NCBI GenBank assembly: GCA_933228675.1
Contig: OW121740.1
Coordinates: forward strand, 6,637,442 to 6,701,441
Length of the DNA stretch: 64,000 nucleotides
From: Stomorhina lunata
Lineage: Eukaryota; Arthropoda; Insecta; Diptera; Rhiniidae
Direction: 5' to 3'
A program made the position numbers and the translations under genes. Below the pieces are notes generated by a model that saw nothing but the letters and a program-made list of their open reading frames with translations, did not search any database and was not told where the DNA came from. Numbering within the stretch: the first letter of the stretch is position 1; each line of letters begins with the position of its first letter. Shown one piece after another: positions 1-10,992 of this stretch.

Positions 1-600
1 TTTGTTGTTGTTTTGCTTGAAATTGTAACCAAATAAATTAATTTTAGTTAAGTAGACATTTATTTATCACCTTGAGTTTAATACAAATAAATATTTAAAT
101 TTCAATTTAACGTTTTAGATTTTTCGTTTTGTTATTGATCGCAATCTTTTTTTATTTAAAAGCCTTTTTTCTTTTTTGGAAAGTGTTAACTTTGATTTTG
201 TGGCTAAAATTTTTTTGATATATTTTTTATCACATTTATTATAAATTTATATAAAAATTTAATTTTTTTCTTTTGAATTTATTTCACTTTTTCCACCGTT
301 GCATGTTAAACGTTAATTAGAACAATTTCAACTGAATGCTGGCGAACGTGTGTGATTTTTTCTTTACAATTTGCAATGATTTTCTATTTTGTTCGTAAAA
401 GTTTTTAATAAAAATTTACAGAGAAAAAAAAAAAACAACAAAAAAAGATACAAATGAAAAATTTTGTATAAATAATGATCATCTGGGAACTAAATGCTCA
501 CAAATACTCGTACGACGAGAAAACTCTGAAATATTGAAAATTATACGAGATTTTGCAAAGGAAGTTTTTATAAAGATCGATAATGTTAAACTAACAATAG
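1..600. other. A/T-rich intronic sequence, no gene recognised
   Basis: Non-tandem A/T-rich DNA with poly-A and poly-T runs. No coding pattern is visible. On the minus strand it has the A-rich look of an insect 5' UTR downstream of a candidate initiator at 333 (listed separately). Confidence 0.5.
328..336 (-). promoter_or_regulatory. possible initiator (second candidate internal start)
   Basis: Read on the minus strand the sequence is TTCAGTTGA, a perfect TCAGTY initiator with +1 at 333. The +28 to +33 bases are ACATGC, matching only four of six DPE positions. Downstream comes a six-codon reading frame (starting at 305) and then A-rich sequence. If used, it would drive a short transcript of the gene lying left of the window. 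The evidence is weak and rests on one short motif plus base composition. Confidence 0.2.
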
Positions 601-601
601 A

Positions 602-2055
602 AAAGTCGAGTTATCGATAACTTCTTTATAGGAAAGCAAAGCTATCAATAATTTTTCTGAAGAAAAGCAAAGTTTTTCAAGCAAAGTTATCAATAACTTT
701 TCTATAGAAAAGTAAATTTATCTGCAACTTTTTTATAGAAAAGTAAAGTTATCGATAACTTTTCTATAGAAAAGTAAAATAATCGATAACTTTTCTATAG
801 AAAAGCAAAGTTATCGATAACTTTTCTATAGAAAAACAAAGTTATCAATAACTTTTCTATAGAAAAGCAAAGTTATCGATAACTTTTCTATAGAAAAGCA
901 AGTTATTGATAACTTTTCTATAGAAAAGCAAAGTTATCGGTAACTTTTCTATAAAAAAGCAAAGTTATCGGTAACTTTTTTATAGAAAAGCAAAGTTATC
1001 GATAACTTTTCTATAGAAAAGCAAAGTTATCGATAACTTTTCTATAGAAAACCAAAGTTATCGATAACTTTTCTATAAAAAAGAAAAGTTAACGATAACT
1101 TAAAAAAAAATTAACGATAACTTTTCTAAAGAAAAGCACAGTTATCGATCACTTTTCTAAAGAAAAGCAAAGTTATCGATAACTTTTCTAAAGAAAAGCA
1201 AAGTTATCGATAACTTTGTTAAAGAAAAGCAAAGCTACCGATAACTTTTCTAAAGAAAATCAAAGTTATCGATAACTTTTCTATTGAAAAGCAAAGTTAT
1301 CGATAACTTTTCTATAGAAAAGTTAGGTTATCGATAACTTTTCTAAAAAAAAGTAAAGTTATCTATAACTTTTCTATAGAAAAAGAAAGTTATCGATCAT
1401 TTTTCTTAAGAAAAACAAAGTTTCCGATAACTTTTCTATAGAAAAGCAAAGTTATCGATAACTTTTCTATAAATAAGTAAAGTTATCGATAACTTTTCTA
1501 TAGAAAAGCAAATTTGTCGATAACTTTTCTATAGAAAAGATAAATTTATCGAGGACTTTTCTATAAGAAAGCAAAGTTATCGATAACTTTTCTATAGAAA
1601 AGCAAAGTTATCGAGAACCTTTCTGTAGAAAAGCAAAGAAATCGACAACTTTTTTATCGATAACTTTTCTTTAGTAAAGTAAAGTTATCGATAACTTTTC
1701 TATAGAAAAGTAAAGTTATCGATAACTTTTCTATAGAAAAGCAAAGTTATCAATAACTTTTCTATAGAAAAGTAAAGTTAACGAAACTTTTCTATAGAAA
1801 AGCAAAGTTTTCGATAACTTTTCTAAAGAAAAGCAAAGTTATCGAAAACTTTTCTAATGAAAAGCAAAGTTATCGATAACTTTGTTATAGAAAAGCAAAG
1901 CTTTCGATAACTTTTCTTTAGAAAAGCAAAGTCATCGATAACTTTTCTATAAAAAACCAAAGTTATTGATAACTTTTCTATAGAAAACCAAAATTATCGA
2001 TAACTTTTCTATAGAAAACCAAAGTTATCGACAATTTTTCTATAGAAAAACAAAG
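602..2055. repeat. 31-bp minisatellite with TATCGATA palindromes
   Basis: About 45 diverged tandem copies of a 31-bp unit. Each unit joins two palindromes, GTTATCGATAAC and CTTTTCTATAGAAAAG. I count about 20 intact TATCGATA octamers; the other copies carry one or two changes (TATCAATA, TATCGGTA, TATCGATC). TATCGATA is the known DRE motif bound by DREF in Drosophila, and CGATA is the BEAF-32 half site; whether either protein binds here is inference. A lone copy of the palindrome lies at 2716-2727 outside the array. Confidence 0.93.
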
Positions 2056-2779
2056 TAATTTGCAAGTCTAGAACTTTTTGAACCTCCCTAGTTTTCTAAA
2101 ATACAAAGTAAATTTTAAACGCTCGTATATTGCAATTTACAAATTTGTGGTTGGCGGGTATTAATTTATTGAGTAAATGTTAATGTTTTTTCCTTCGTTT
2201 TGTTAATTCTATTTTGAATTTTTGTTGTTGTTTTTATCTTACAAATAAAATCAAAACGTAAATGAACGAAAAGTTTTTGCATTTTTACACTCTTTTTGCA
2301 AAACCAAGACGTTCATTAGTATTTTAGCCAAATTTCTCTAATATTGACCACAATTGTTTTGGTTGTTTTTTTTTTTGAGAAAAAATCTTCAAAAGAATTC
2401 TGTGTGAGTCAAAATAAATTAGCAAAAAATTGAATAAAATAAAAATTGAAAATATTATGTAAACTACAATAAACAAAAAGAACCTATTCAGCAAAAAAAT
2501 CTGTTTATTTAAATATCGGCGTACGTTATCTATCAATAACATATCAAATCTAAATGAACTTTAAATAAATTACGAATATCTGTTTCAAAAATCTGTTGCA
2601 CTCACACCTTCAACAATTCCTTGGGAAATACAAAAGTTTTCAAGCTGAAATAGTAACTGGAACGTTTTTGGGGTCACTGTCATTGCTAATAAATCGGAAC
2701 AGAAAATACATACAAAGTTATCGATAACTTGTTTATTCTTCAGAAAAATTATATGTACAAAAATTTTGTTCAAAAAAAT
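2056..2779. other. non-tandem intronic spacer
   Basis: A/T-rich, with one stray GTTATCGATAAC palindrome at 2716-2727. The 2600-2700 stretch is slightly less A/T-rich and carries splice-like signals on the minus strand, but its phase does not fit the plx exon (see rejected items). No gene is called. Confidence 0.5.
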
Positions 2780-5700
2780 TTTTTTTTTTTTGTAAAAATT
2801 TGGTAAAATTTTTGCTTAAGTAAAAATTTGGTAAACTTTTTTCTTTTGTAAATATTTAGTCAAATTTGGTCAAATTTTTTCTCTAGTAAAAATTTGTTAA
2901 AACTTTTTCTTTAGTAAAAATTTGGTAAAATTTTTCTTTAGTAAAAATTTGGTAAAATTTTTGCTTTAGTAAAAATTTTGTTAAATATTTTCTTTAGTAA
3001 ATATTTGTTCAAACTTTTTTCTTTAGTTAAAATTTGTTCAAATTTTTTCTTTAGTAAAAATTTGGTAAAATTTTTGCTTTAGTAAAAATTTGGTCAAATT
3101 TTTGTATAAGTAAAAATTTAATGAAAATTTCTCAAAATTTTTCCTTAGTAAAAATTTGGTACATTTTTTTTAGTAAAACTTTGTTTAAATTTTTTCTTTA
3201 GTACAAATTCGGTCTAATTTTTTCTTTTGTAAATATAGTAAAATTTTTTCTTTAAAAAAATTTCTTCAAATTTTTTCTTTAGTAAAAGTTTGGTCAAATT
3301 TGTTCCTTAGGAAAAATTTGGTCAAATTTGTTTTTTAGTAAAAATTTGGTCAAATGTTTTCTTTAGTTAGAGTTTGGTTAATTTTTTAAGAAAATTTCGT
3401 TAAGAAAAATTTGGTCAAATTTTTTCTTTAGTAAAAATTTGGTAACATTTTTTCTATAGTAAAAATTTGGTCAAATTTTATGTTTAGTAAAAATTTGTTC
3501 AATTTTTTTCTTTTGTAAAATTTTGGTCAAATTTTTGCTTTAGTAAAAATTCGGTCAAATTTTTGCTTTCGTAAAATTTTTATAAAATTTATTGCTTTAG
3601 TAAAAATTTGGTAAATTTTTTCTTTAGTAAAAATTTGGTAAATTTTTTCTTTAGTAAAAATTTGGTATAATTTTTTCTTTAGCAATAATTTTGTCAAATT
3701 TTTTCTTTAGTAAAAATTTGTTAAAATTTTTTCTTTAGTAAAAATTTGTTTAAATTTTTTCTTAAGTAAAAATTTGGTAAAATTTTTTCTTTAGTAAAAA
3801 TTTAATGAAATTTTGTCAAATTTTTTCTTTAGTAAAACTTTGGTCAAATTTTTTCCTTAGTAAAAATTTGGTAATTTTTTTTTTTTAGTAAAAATTTGGT
3901 CATATTTTTTCTTTAGTAAAAATTTGGTCAAATTTTTTCCTTAGGAAAAATTTGGTCAAATTTGTTCTTTAGTAAAAATTTGGTCAAATTTTTTCTGTAG
4001 TAAAAATTTGGTCAAATTTTATGTTTAGTAAAAATTTGTTCAATTTTTTTCTTTTATAAAATTTTGGTCAAATTTTTGCTTTAGTAAAAATTCGGTCAAA
4101 TTTTTGCTTTCGTAAAAATTTGGTCAAATTTTTGCTTTAAAAATTTGTTAAAATTTTTGTTTTAGTAAAAATTTTATAAAATTTATTGCTTTAGTAAAAA
4201 TTTGGTAAATTTTTTCTTTAGTAAAAATTTGGTAAATTTTTTCTTTAGTAAAAATTTGGTAAATTTTTTCTTCAGTAAAAATTTGGTATAATTTTTTCTT
4301 TAGCAATAATTTTGTCAAATTTTTTCTTTAGTAAAAATTTGTTAAAATTTTTTCTTTAGTAAAAATTTGTTTAAATTTTTTCTTAAGTAAAAATTTGGTA
4401 AAATTTTTTCTTTAGTAAAAATTTAATGAAATTTTGTCAAATTTTTTCTTTAGTAAAACTTTGGTCAAATTTTTTCCTTAGTAAAAATTTGGTAATTTTT
4501 TTTTTTTAGTAAAAATTTGGTCATATTTTTTCTTTAGTAAAAATTTGGTCAAATTTTTTCCTTAGGAAAAATTTGGTCAAATTTGTTCTTTAGTAAAAAT
4601 TTGGTCAAATTTTTTCTGTAGTAAAAATTTGGTCAAATTTTATGTTTAGTAAAAATTTGTTCAATTTTTTTCTTTTGTAAAATTTTGGTCAAATTTTTGC
4701 TTTAGTAAAAATTCGGTCAAATTTTTGCTTTCGTAAAAATTTGGTCAAATTTATGCTTTAAAAATTTGTTAAAATTTTTGTTTTAGTAAAAATTTTATAA
4801 AATTTATTGCTTTAGTAAAAATTTGGTAAATTTTTTCTTTAGTAAAAATTTTGTAAATTTTTTCTTTAGTAAAAATTTGGTAAATTTTTTCTTTAGTAAA
4901 AATTTGGTATAATTTTTTCTTTAGCAATAATTTTGTCAAATTTTTTCTTTAGTAAAAATTTGTTAAAATTTTTTCTTTAGTAAAAATTTGTTTAAATTTT
5001 TTCTTAAGTTTTTAGTAAAAATTTGGTCAAATTTTTTCTTTAGTAAAAATTTGTTAAATTTTTTTCTTTAGTAATAATTTAGTAAAATTTTTTCTTTAGT
5101 AAAAATTTGGTCAAATTTTTTCTTTAGTAAAAATTTGGTCAAATTTTTGCTTTAGTAAAATTTCTGACAAATTTTTTCTTTTTTAAAAATTTTGCAATTT
5201 TTTTCAAATTTTGTCTCTAGCAAAAATTCGGTCAAATTTTTTCATTGGTAAAAATGTTGTAAAATTTTTTCTTTAGTTGAAACTTGGTAACATTTTTTCT
5301 TTAGTAAAAATTTGTTCGAAGTTTTTCTTTAGTAAAAATTTGCTCGGATTTTTTCTTTAGTAAACATTTGTTCGAATTTTTTCTTAAGTAAATATTTGTT
5401 AAAATTTTTTCTTTAGTAAAAATTTGTTAAAATTTTTTCTTTAGTAAAACTTTAGTCAAGTTTTTTTCTTTAGTAAAATTTTTGTCAAATTCTTTCTTAA
5501 GTAAAAATTTGGTAAAATTTTTTCTTTAGTAAAAATTTGGTTAAATTTTTTCTTTAGTAAAAATTTGGTCAAATTTTTTCTTTAGTAAAAATTTGGTTAA
5601 ATTTTTTCTTTAGTAAAAATTTGGTCAAATTTTTGCTTTAGTAAAATTTCTGACAAATTTTTTCTTTTTTCAAAATATTGCCAAAATTTTTCATTTTTAA

Positions 5701-5795
5701 AAATTTGGTCAAATTTTTTGTTTTATAAATATTTAGCAAATTTTTTGTTTGGTTCAAAATAAGAAAATTTTTTTTTATTTAAAATAAGAAATTTT
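2780..5795. repeat. 28-bp minisatellite (TAGTAAAAATTTGGTCAAA type)
   Basis: About 100 copies of a 28-bp unit with core TAGTAAAAATTTGGTCAAA and a T-rich spacer ending in TTTC. Copies vary by substitution and by the length of the T run. A higher-order repeat is superimposed: the marker TATAAAATTTATTGC occurs at about 3581, 4175 and 4796, giving periods of 594 and 621 bp, and the units between markers match in order. The ends (2780-2900 and 5640-5795) are the most diverged, as expected if turnover is central. Confidence 0.93.
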
Positions 5796-7020
5796 TTTTC
5801 ATTTAAAATTTTTGTTCGACAAATACGAGTACATTTTAACTTTATTAATTACTTGGCAACTAATAATTATCTGGTTTTACGTCGTTGAGAGAAAATCAAT
5901 TGAAATCTGATATAACAAATTATACAATTGATAGTTGTTGTAATTGTGTTGTTGTTTTTATACAATATATCGGAAAACTAAAAACTGACCATAAACATAT
6001 TTTATTTATTGTACATTGACATCTGATGATCGTGACGATCTTGTTGGGAAAATGTGATGGGAAACAAAAAAAAAAGAAAATGTAGCAACAAATAAATGGA
6101 AAGTATTAAGAAAATATGCCAAATTTAAGGTGGATTATTTTGTGAATATTTTGTCAATATTCAATAATAGTTGAAATTTTGAAATTTCAGTTCATTGTTG
6201 TTTTGGAAATTTGTTATGCTTTTGTAAACTTTTGTATATGTTTTCTCTTTAAATTTTTCAAAAATTTTGAACTATTGTTTGCTGGGTTATTCACGTGTTG
6301 TCGTTTAATTTAAGAAAGCACTGCCTCATCGATGTTATTAATTGAAATACAACATGATTTCATTTATTTTGTTTTGTTTTAATTTTATTGCTTTTAAAAA
6401 CAAGACTTGTAAAGATTTTTTTCTGTTCAATAATTTTAAAATATTTTAATTTGTTCATATTTTTTTTTGTTGCTTTCTAAAATCAATTTAAATTTGTATA
6501 AACAAGTTGTTGACAATTATAAAAAATACGCAAAAAAAACTCTAATAAAAAATAACAAATTACACAATTCGCAAATTGTTAAGAATAGTTTTAAATTAAA
6601 CAAAAACGTGTATGAACTAAATTCGCAAAAAAAACAATAAACAATCATTACCGTTGAAAAAACATACGATTCAAAAATTTATGTTTGAAATAAATTTTTA
6701 ATTCAAATTAAAAAAAAGTTTCACTGAAAACAACAAACAAATGGATTTGATTTAAATTTTTTTTAATTGATTATTATTTATTTATTAGATTTAAAAAAAC
6801 TATAAATTTTTTATTAAGAAATCATATTAACGTTATTAAATTTTATTTTACTCTTCACAATAATTGTAATTAATTCATATTTGAGCTAATTTTAAGTATT
6901 TGTTTGTTAAAATTTTTTATTAAACTTTTTACTCTATTTAACTATTATTTATTTTTTTTTTGTTCATTTATTTGCTGTTTTTTTTAAATATTTTTTTTTG
7001 CTCTTTTCGTGTTTAACGAC
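5796..7020. other. non-tandem A/T-rich intronic sequence
   Basis: Unique-looking A/T-rich DNA with many homopolymer runs. On the minus strand this would be the transcribed region just downstream of the candidate promoter at 7048. No open reading frame of recognisable family, no RNA gene and no tandem structure is seen. Confidence 0.5.
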
Positions 7021-7056
7021 CGTTTGTTTATAACGTCTCGTAACAACTGATTGATC
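7015..7056 (-). promoter_or_regulatory. plx: candidate internal core promoter: perfect initiator plus DPE
   Basis: On the minus strand the initiator TCAGTT places +1 at 7048. Exactly +28 to +33 (7021-7016) reads GGTCGT, which satisfies the Drosophila DPE consensus RGWYVT at all six positions with canonical spacing. No TATA box is seen, as usual for DPE promoters. Downstream sequence is A-rich like many fly 5' UTRs, and GAGAGA occurs about 265 bp upstream (7311-7318). Since plx is transcribed leftwards, this could start a shorter plx isoform. With equal base use about 0.4 such pairs would be expected by chance in a window this size, so this is a candidate only. Confidence 0.35.
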
Positions 7057-7495
7057 ATTAATTAAAATGTGGCTGTGGCCGCTTTCGCTCTGGCTATTAG
7101 CCAAATTAAATATATTTACTTTTTTTATATTATTTATATTTTATTATTGTTTACAGCGAATACAAACAAACTCTTCAATACCATCGCCTTTAGAGTCAGC
7201 TGTTTTCTGAAAGTGCGCGACTTTTTGCGGCGAATTCATTTTACGATCTCACCCACTTATACAATTGCAATTACAAAAAAAAGAGATCACTCACGTTTAG
7301 ATCTAGCAGAATAAGAGAGAGATTACCCAGCAGTAGTATGAAATAATTTTGAATAGGTAAAATTGTTGACATTTCAAAATCTATCGCTAGGTTAAGCTAG
7401 TGTATCATTTTTTTAATCAAACGCCCCATAGATCCATCTTCATTGCTTTAAGATCATAATTAACTTCTACTAGAGATCATTCTATAAGACTCAAA

Positions 7496-7637
7496 CGAGT
7501 TCAAGATTAATTTGGGAGTACCTCAAGGTTCGGTTTCTTTTTCAACCCTATTTTTCTTTATCTTCATAAACGATTTTGTATGTAAAACTTCAAAACCTAT
7601 CTACTCTTGTCGATAGTCACGCTTTCCATTCTAGTTC
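7496..7637 (+). pseudogene. non-LTR (Jockey-like) reverse transcriptase fragment, 5' part
   Basis: One frame reads FKINLGVPQGSVSFSTLFFF and then IFINDF, the classic RT block VPQGSV...LF..FINDL. After KTSKPIYS the frame breaks, and the FADDS catalytic block survives only as VDSHAFHSSSFN in another frame. This is a dead fragment of RT domain palm motifs. It would once have copied element RNA at a chromosomal nick. It is interrupted immediately downstream by a SINE with a (TA)n tail and resumes at about 7902. Confidence 0.75.
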
Positions 7638-7641
7638 TTTC

Positions 7642-7721
<80 letters not shown>

Positions 7722-7901
7722 CTATATATATATATATAGTTCCCCGACAACATTCCAATTGGAACAAGGGGTACTTTTCTCAGACAATGAGTTGCATCCC
7801 ATTCTATTTTTACACTCATTGAAAGGGACCTACTTGGCCGGGGATCGAACTTGGGACCTCTGGTATGTTAGGCGGATGACTAACCTGCTATACCCAGCGG
7901 T
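7638..7901 (-). mobile_element. tRNA-derived SINE with long (TA)n tail
   Basis: Read on the minus strand from about 7901, an A-box-like stretch (GTATAGCAGGTTAGTC) is followed about 30 bp later by a B-box-like AGTTCGATCCC, then by about 90 bp of tRNA-unrelated body (with CAATTGGAATGTTGTCGGGG) and a (TA)n tract of roughly 100 bp (7640-7738). This is the architecture of a tRNA-derived SINE: pol III promoter head, body, simple-repeat tail. It lies exactly between two halves of the RT pseudogene. Family assignment was not possible. Confidence 0.7.
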
Positions 7902-7982
7902 ATGAATCATTAAACCGGGATTTAAGTAAATTCTCGGAATAGAGTCATGTGAATAGAGCCGCTTTTAACACTTGTAAACTCA
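7902..7982 (+). pseudogene. non-LTR reverse transcriptase fragment, continuation after the SINE
   Basis: After the SINE the plus strand reads RDLSKFSE, a stop, SHVNRAAFNTCKLNH. This resembles the block that follows FADDSTL in Jockey-type RTs of flies (DLSKI..W...N...FN..KT). Together with 7496-7637 it shows a single RT copy split by the SINE. It carries stop codons and has no C-terminal remainder. Confidence 0.55.
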
Positions 7983-8365
7983 ATCATGGGTAATGTAGGA
8001 GATGTTTGATACCAAGCAACGGTTCTGATTGGCCTTAACTTCCTGAGCCCAGACTAATCTTGGTTATCCTTCATCTCAACTGTGGACACTGATCTCCCAG
8101 TGGTATCACCCGGGGAACTACGCTAACACCCGTTAATGAAGTGAGCTAACATGTGCCGCGAATTCTCTGATAAAAACGATAAAAAATATGGGTGCACTAA
8201 AAAACAATTACTATGAAAAAGCTAAAATTGGAGTAAAAAACCCCCAAATATTAGAAGAGGACGTCCGAAACGTTCATGACAAGACCATGTAGAGTAAAAT
8301 CTTTTTGAGAATATGCGCACAATATCGGGCTAGGGCTTTGACCTTAACAGGTTGTAAAGTATAGG

Positions 8366-9308
8366 GAATAAAGTATAGAAAATTTTTTTAAAAATTTCTT
8401 ATTTTTAAAGGAAAATTTTTCGAAAATTTCTTATTTTTATAGGAATTTTTTCAAAAATTTCTGATTTTTATAGGAAATTTTTCAAAAATTTCTTATTTTT
8501 ATAGGAAATTTTTCAAAAATTTCTTATTTTTATAGGAAATTTTTCAAAAATTTCTTATTTTTATAGGAAATTTTTCAAAAATTTCTTATTTTTATAGGAA
8601 ATTTTTCAAAAATTTCTTATTTTTATAGGAAATTTTTCAAAAATTTCTTATTTTTATAGGAAATTTTTCAAAAATTTCTTATTTTTATAGGAAGTTTTTC
8701 AAAAATTTCTTATTTTTATAGGAAATTTTTCAAAAATTTCTTATTTTTATAGGAAATTTTTCAAAAATTTCTTATTTTTATAGGAATTTTTTCAAAAATT
8801 TCTTATTTTAATAGGAAATTTTTCAAAAATTTCTTATTTTTATAGGAAATTTTTCAAAAATTTCTTATTTTTATAGGAAATTTTTCAAAAATTTCTTATT
8901 TTTATAGGAAATTTTTCAAAAATTTCTTATTTTTTAAGGAAATTTTTCAAAAATTTCTTATTTTTTTAGGAAATTTTTCAAAAATTTCTTATTTTTATAG
9001 GAAATTTTTCAAAAATTTCTTATTTTTATAGGAAATTTTTCAAAAATTTCTTATTTTTATAGGAAATTTTTCAAAAATTTCTTATTTTTATACGAAATTT
9101 TTCAAAAATTTCTTATATTTATAGGAAATTTTTCAAAAATTTCTTATTTTTATAGGAAATTTTTCAAAAATTTCTTATTTTTATAGGAAATTTTTCAAAA
9201 ATTTCTTATTTTTATAGGAAATTTTTCAAAAATTTCTTATTTTTATAGGAAATTTTTCAAAAATTTCTTATTTTTATAGGAAATTTTTCAAAAATTTCTT
9301 ATTTTTTT
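8366..9308. repeat. 31-bp minisatellite, very homogeneous array
   Basis: About 30 tandem copies of a 31-bp unit with core AAATTTTTCAAAAATTTC followed by TTATTTTTATAGG. Most copies differ by zero or one base, making this the most homogeneous array in the window and probably the youngest or most recently homogenised. It stops abruptly at the left arm of the fold-back element (9309). The same unit family recurs at 12955, 23935, 45010 and 50745. Confidence 0.95.
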
Positions 9309-10204
9309 TAAAAAAAGATCAACAACAATTTTAGTGAGTTTTGCTCTTTTAGCGAACTTTATAATGAGGCTTGACTATAATTGAAAACAGCTGTAGCTTT
9401 GAACGCAAGCGCACTAAATTTTTAAAAGACCCAGCAGTTTTAAAAAAGGTAATTCCGAAAAATGTGTATTACTTTTCTGTAGTATTATCGAAAAGTAATG
9501 GGTAATTTTTATATAAAACTAGCTTAAACCAAGTGAGTTTTACCAAACCATTAAGGCTTTGGTAGGATGGAAAGACTTTTGTATATTTGCTCCTATTTTA
9601 GCCCTAATAGGTCTCTTTGCAAGAAGATTGTATACAATTAACCTAGTTACGTTATTAAACTCTTCTTCTATATTAGAGTGAACTTTCGGTGACTCATTTG
9701 TCGAATTGACCGAAAGTTCAGTCTGATATAGAAAAGGCGTTTAATAACGTAATAAGGGAAATTGTGCACAATATTCTTAGAAATAAACCTATTAGGGCCA
9801 AAATACGAGCAAGAATACAAAAGTCTTTCCTCTCACCACCAAACCCTTGATGTTTTGATAAAGCTAAAGTGGTTTAAGCTAGTTTTGTATAACACAGTAC
9901 GACAGTAGTTGGTACACATGAGAAATGTTAGCAGAATATGAAAATAGGCTTAAAATAACGAAATACGTGTCTCGGCATTTTACTGTAGCACGTCAAAATT
10001 TCAAGAAAATCGATTTTAAATATTCGAAGGACCGTGGAGATTCACTTGTAACGTAATACTATTATAAAAAGTTCTATAATAGCCAGTTTTGAAAAGGGAA
10101 TAAAATTTGGATTTGTTTTTTTCGCTAGAGGACGCTTTCATTTTTATGTAAATTAAAAAAAAAAAAACAAAAAATGTACGAAATTCATTAAAAATACAAT
10201 TCTG

Positions 10205-10290
10205 CAATTAGAAAAAATTAAAACAAGTCGTCTGGGATTTGAACCATATGGCGGTCGATCGTTTCTAAGTTTGTCATTATTTCTTATCTG
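10205..10290 (-). repeat. tRNA-like 3' segment in the fold-back centre
   Basis: On the minus strand the sequence CATATGGTTCAAATCCCAGA contains GGTTCAAATCC, a perfect pol III B box, followed within 20 bp by TTTT. Upstream tRNA structure (A box and paired anticodon arm) is not convincing, so this is a tRNA-derived remnant and not a tRNA gene. It sits at the symmetry centre of the fold-back element. Confidence 0.5.
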
Positions 10291-10992
10291 CGCCTTAATT
10301 ATTTTTTTATTTTACATGAACATTAAAGCACCATCTAGCGGAAACAAAATTAGTTATTTAATAAAAATAAATCCAATTAATTCCCTTTTCAAAACTGGCT
10401 CAAACATTTTAATCGGTTCACCCATTCTATTTTTATAGAACTTTTTTTAATAATATTATTTCACGGTCCTTCGAATCTTTAAAATCGATATTCTTAAAAT
10501 TCTGACGTGCTACAGCAAAACGCCGAGACACGTATTTCTTTATTTTAAGCCTATTTTCATATTCTGTTAACATTTCTCATGTGTACCAACTACTGTCGTA
10601 CTGTGTTATACAAAACTAGCTTAAACCACTTTAGCTTTATCAAAACATCAAGGGTTTGGTGGTGAGAGGAAAGACTTTTGTATTCTTGCTCGTATTTTGG
10701 CCCTAATAGGTTTGTTTCTAAGAATATTGTGCACAATTTTCCTTATTACGTTATTAAACGCCTTTTCTATATCAGACTGAACTTTCGGTCAATTCGACCA
10801 ATGAGTCACCGAAAGTTCACTCTAATATAGAAGAAGAGTTTAATAACGTAACTAGGTTAATTGTATACAATCTTCTTGCAAAGAGACCTATTATGGCTAA
10901 AATAGGAGCAAAAATACAAAAGTCTTTCCATCCTACCAAAGCCTTAATGGTTTGGTAAAACTCACTTGGTTTAAGCTAGTTTTATATAAAAA

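Larger units (their letters stand above)
7325..8360. mobile_element. composite of nested retroelement remnants
   Basis: This kilobase holds a Jockey-like RT fragment, a SINE inserted in it, the RT continuation, and then a diverged copy (about 7985-8350) of a core sequence also found at 22225-22670 and, inverted, at 58660-59105. The shared core includes the run CTTTGACCTTAACAGGTTGT and a stretch around CATCTCAACTGTGGACAC. The left end has CCCAGCA like other elements in the window, but I cannot define its right terminus. Confidence 0.55.

Noticed and set aside
2600..2712. Minus-strand stretch with acceptor-like and donor-like (GTGAGT) sites, possible next plx exon
   Set aside because: Exon 2 ends in phase 0, and in that phase this stretch begins CAA TGA, a stop. 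The open frame (AMTVTPKTFQLLFQ...) does not resemble the last PTB helix of the family.
7069..7314. 81-codon plus-strand open frame
   Set aside because: Composition and residue pattern are not those of a known family. The region is better read as a possible promoter on the other strand.
8366..9308. Regular 31-bp direct repeats resembling a CRISPR array
   Set aside because: There are no unique spacers; the units are continuous tandem repeats, and the genome is eukaryotic.
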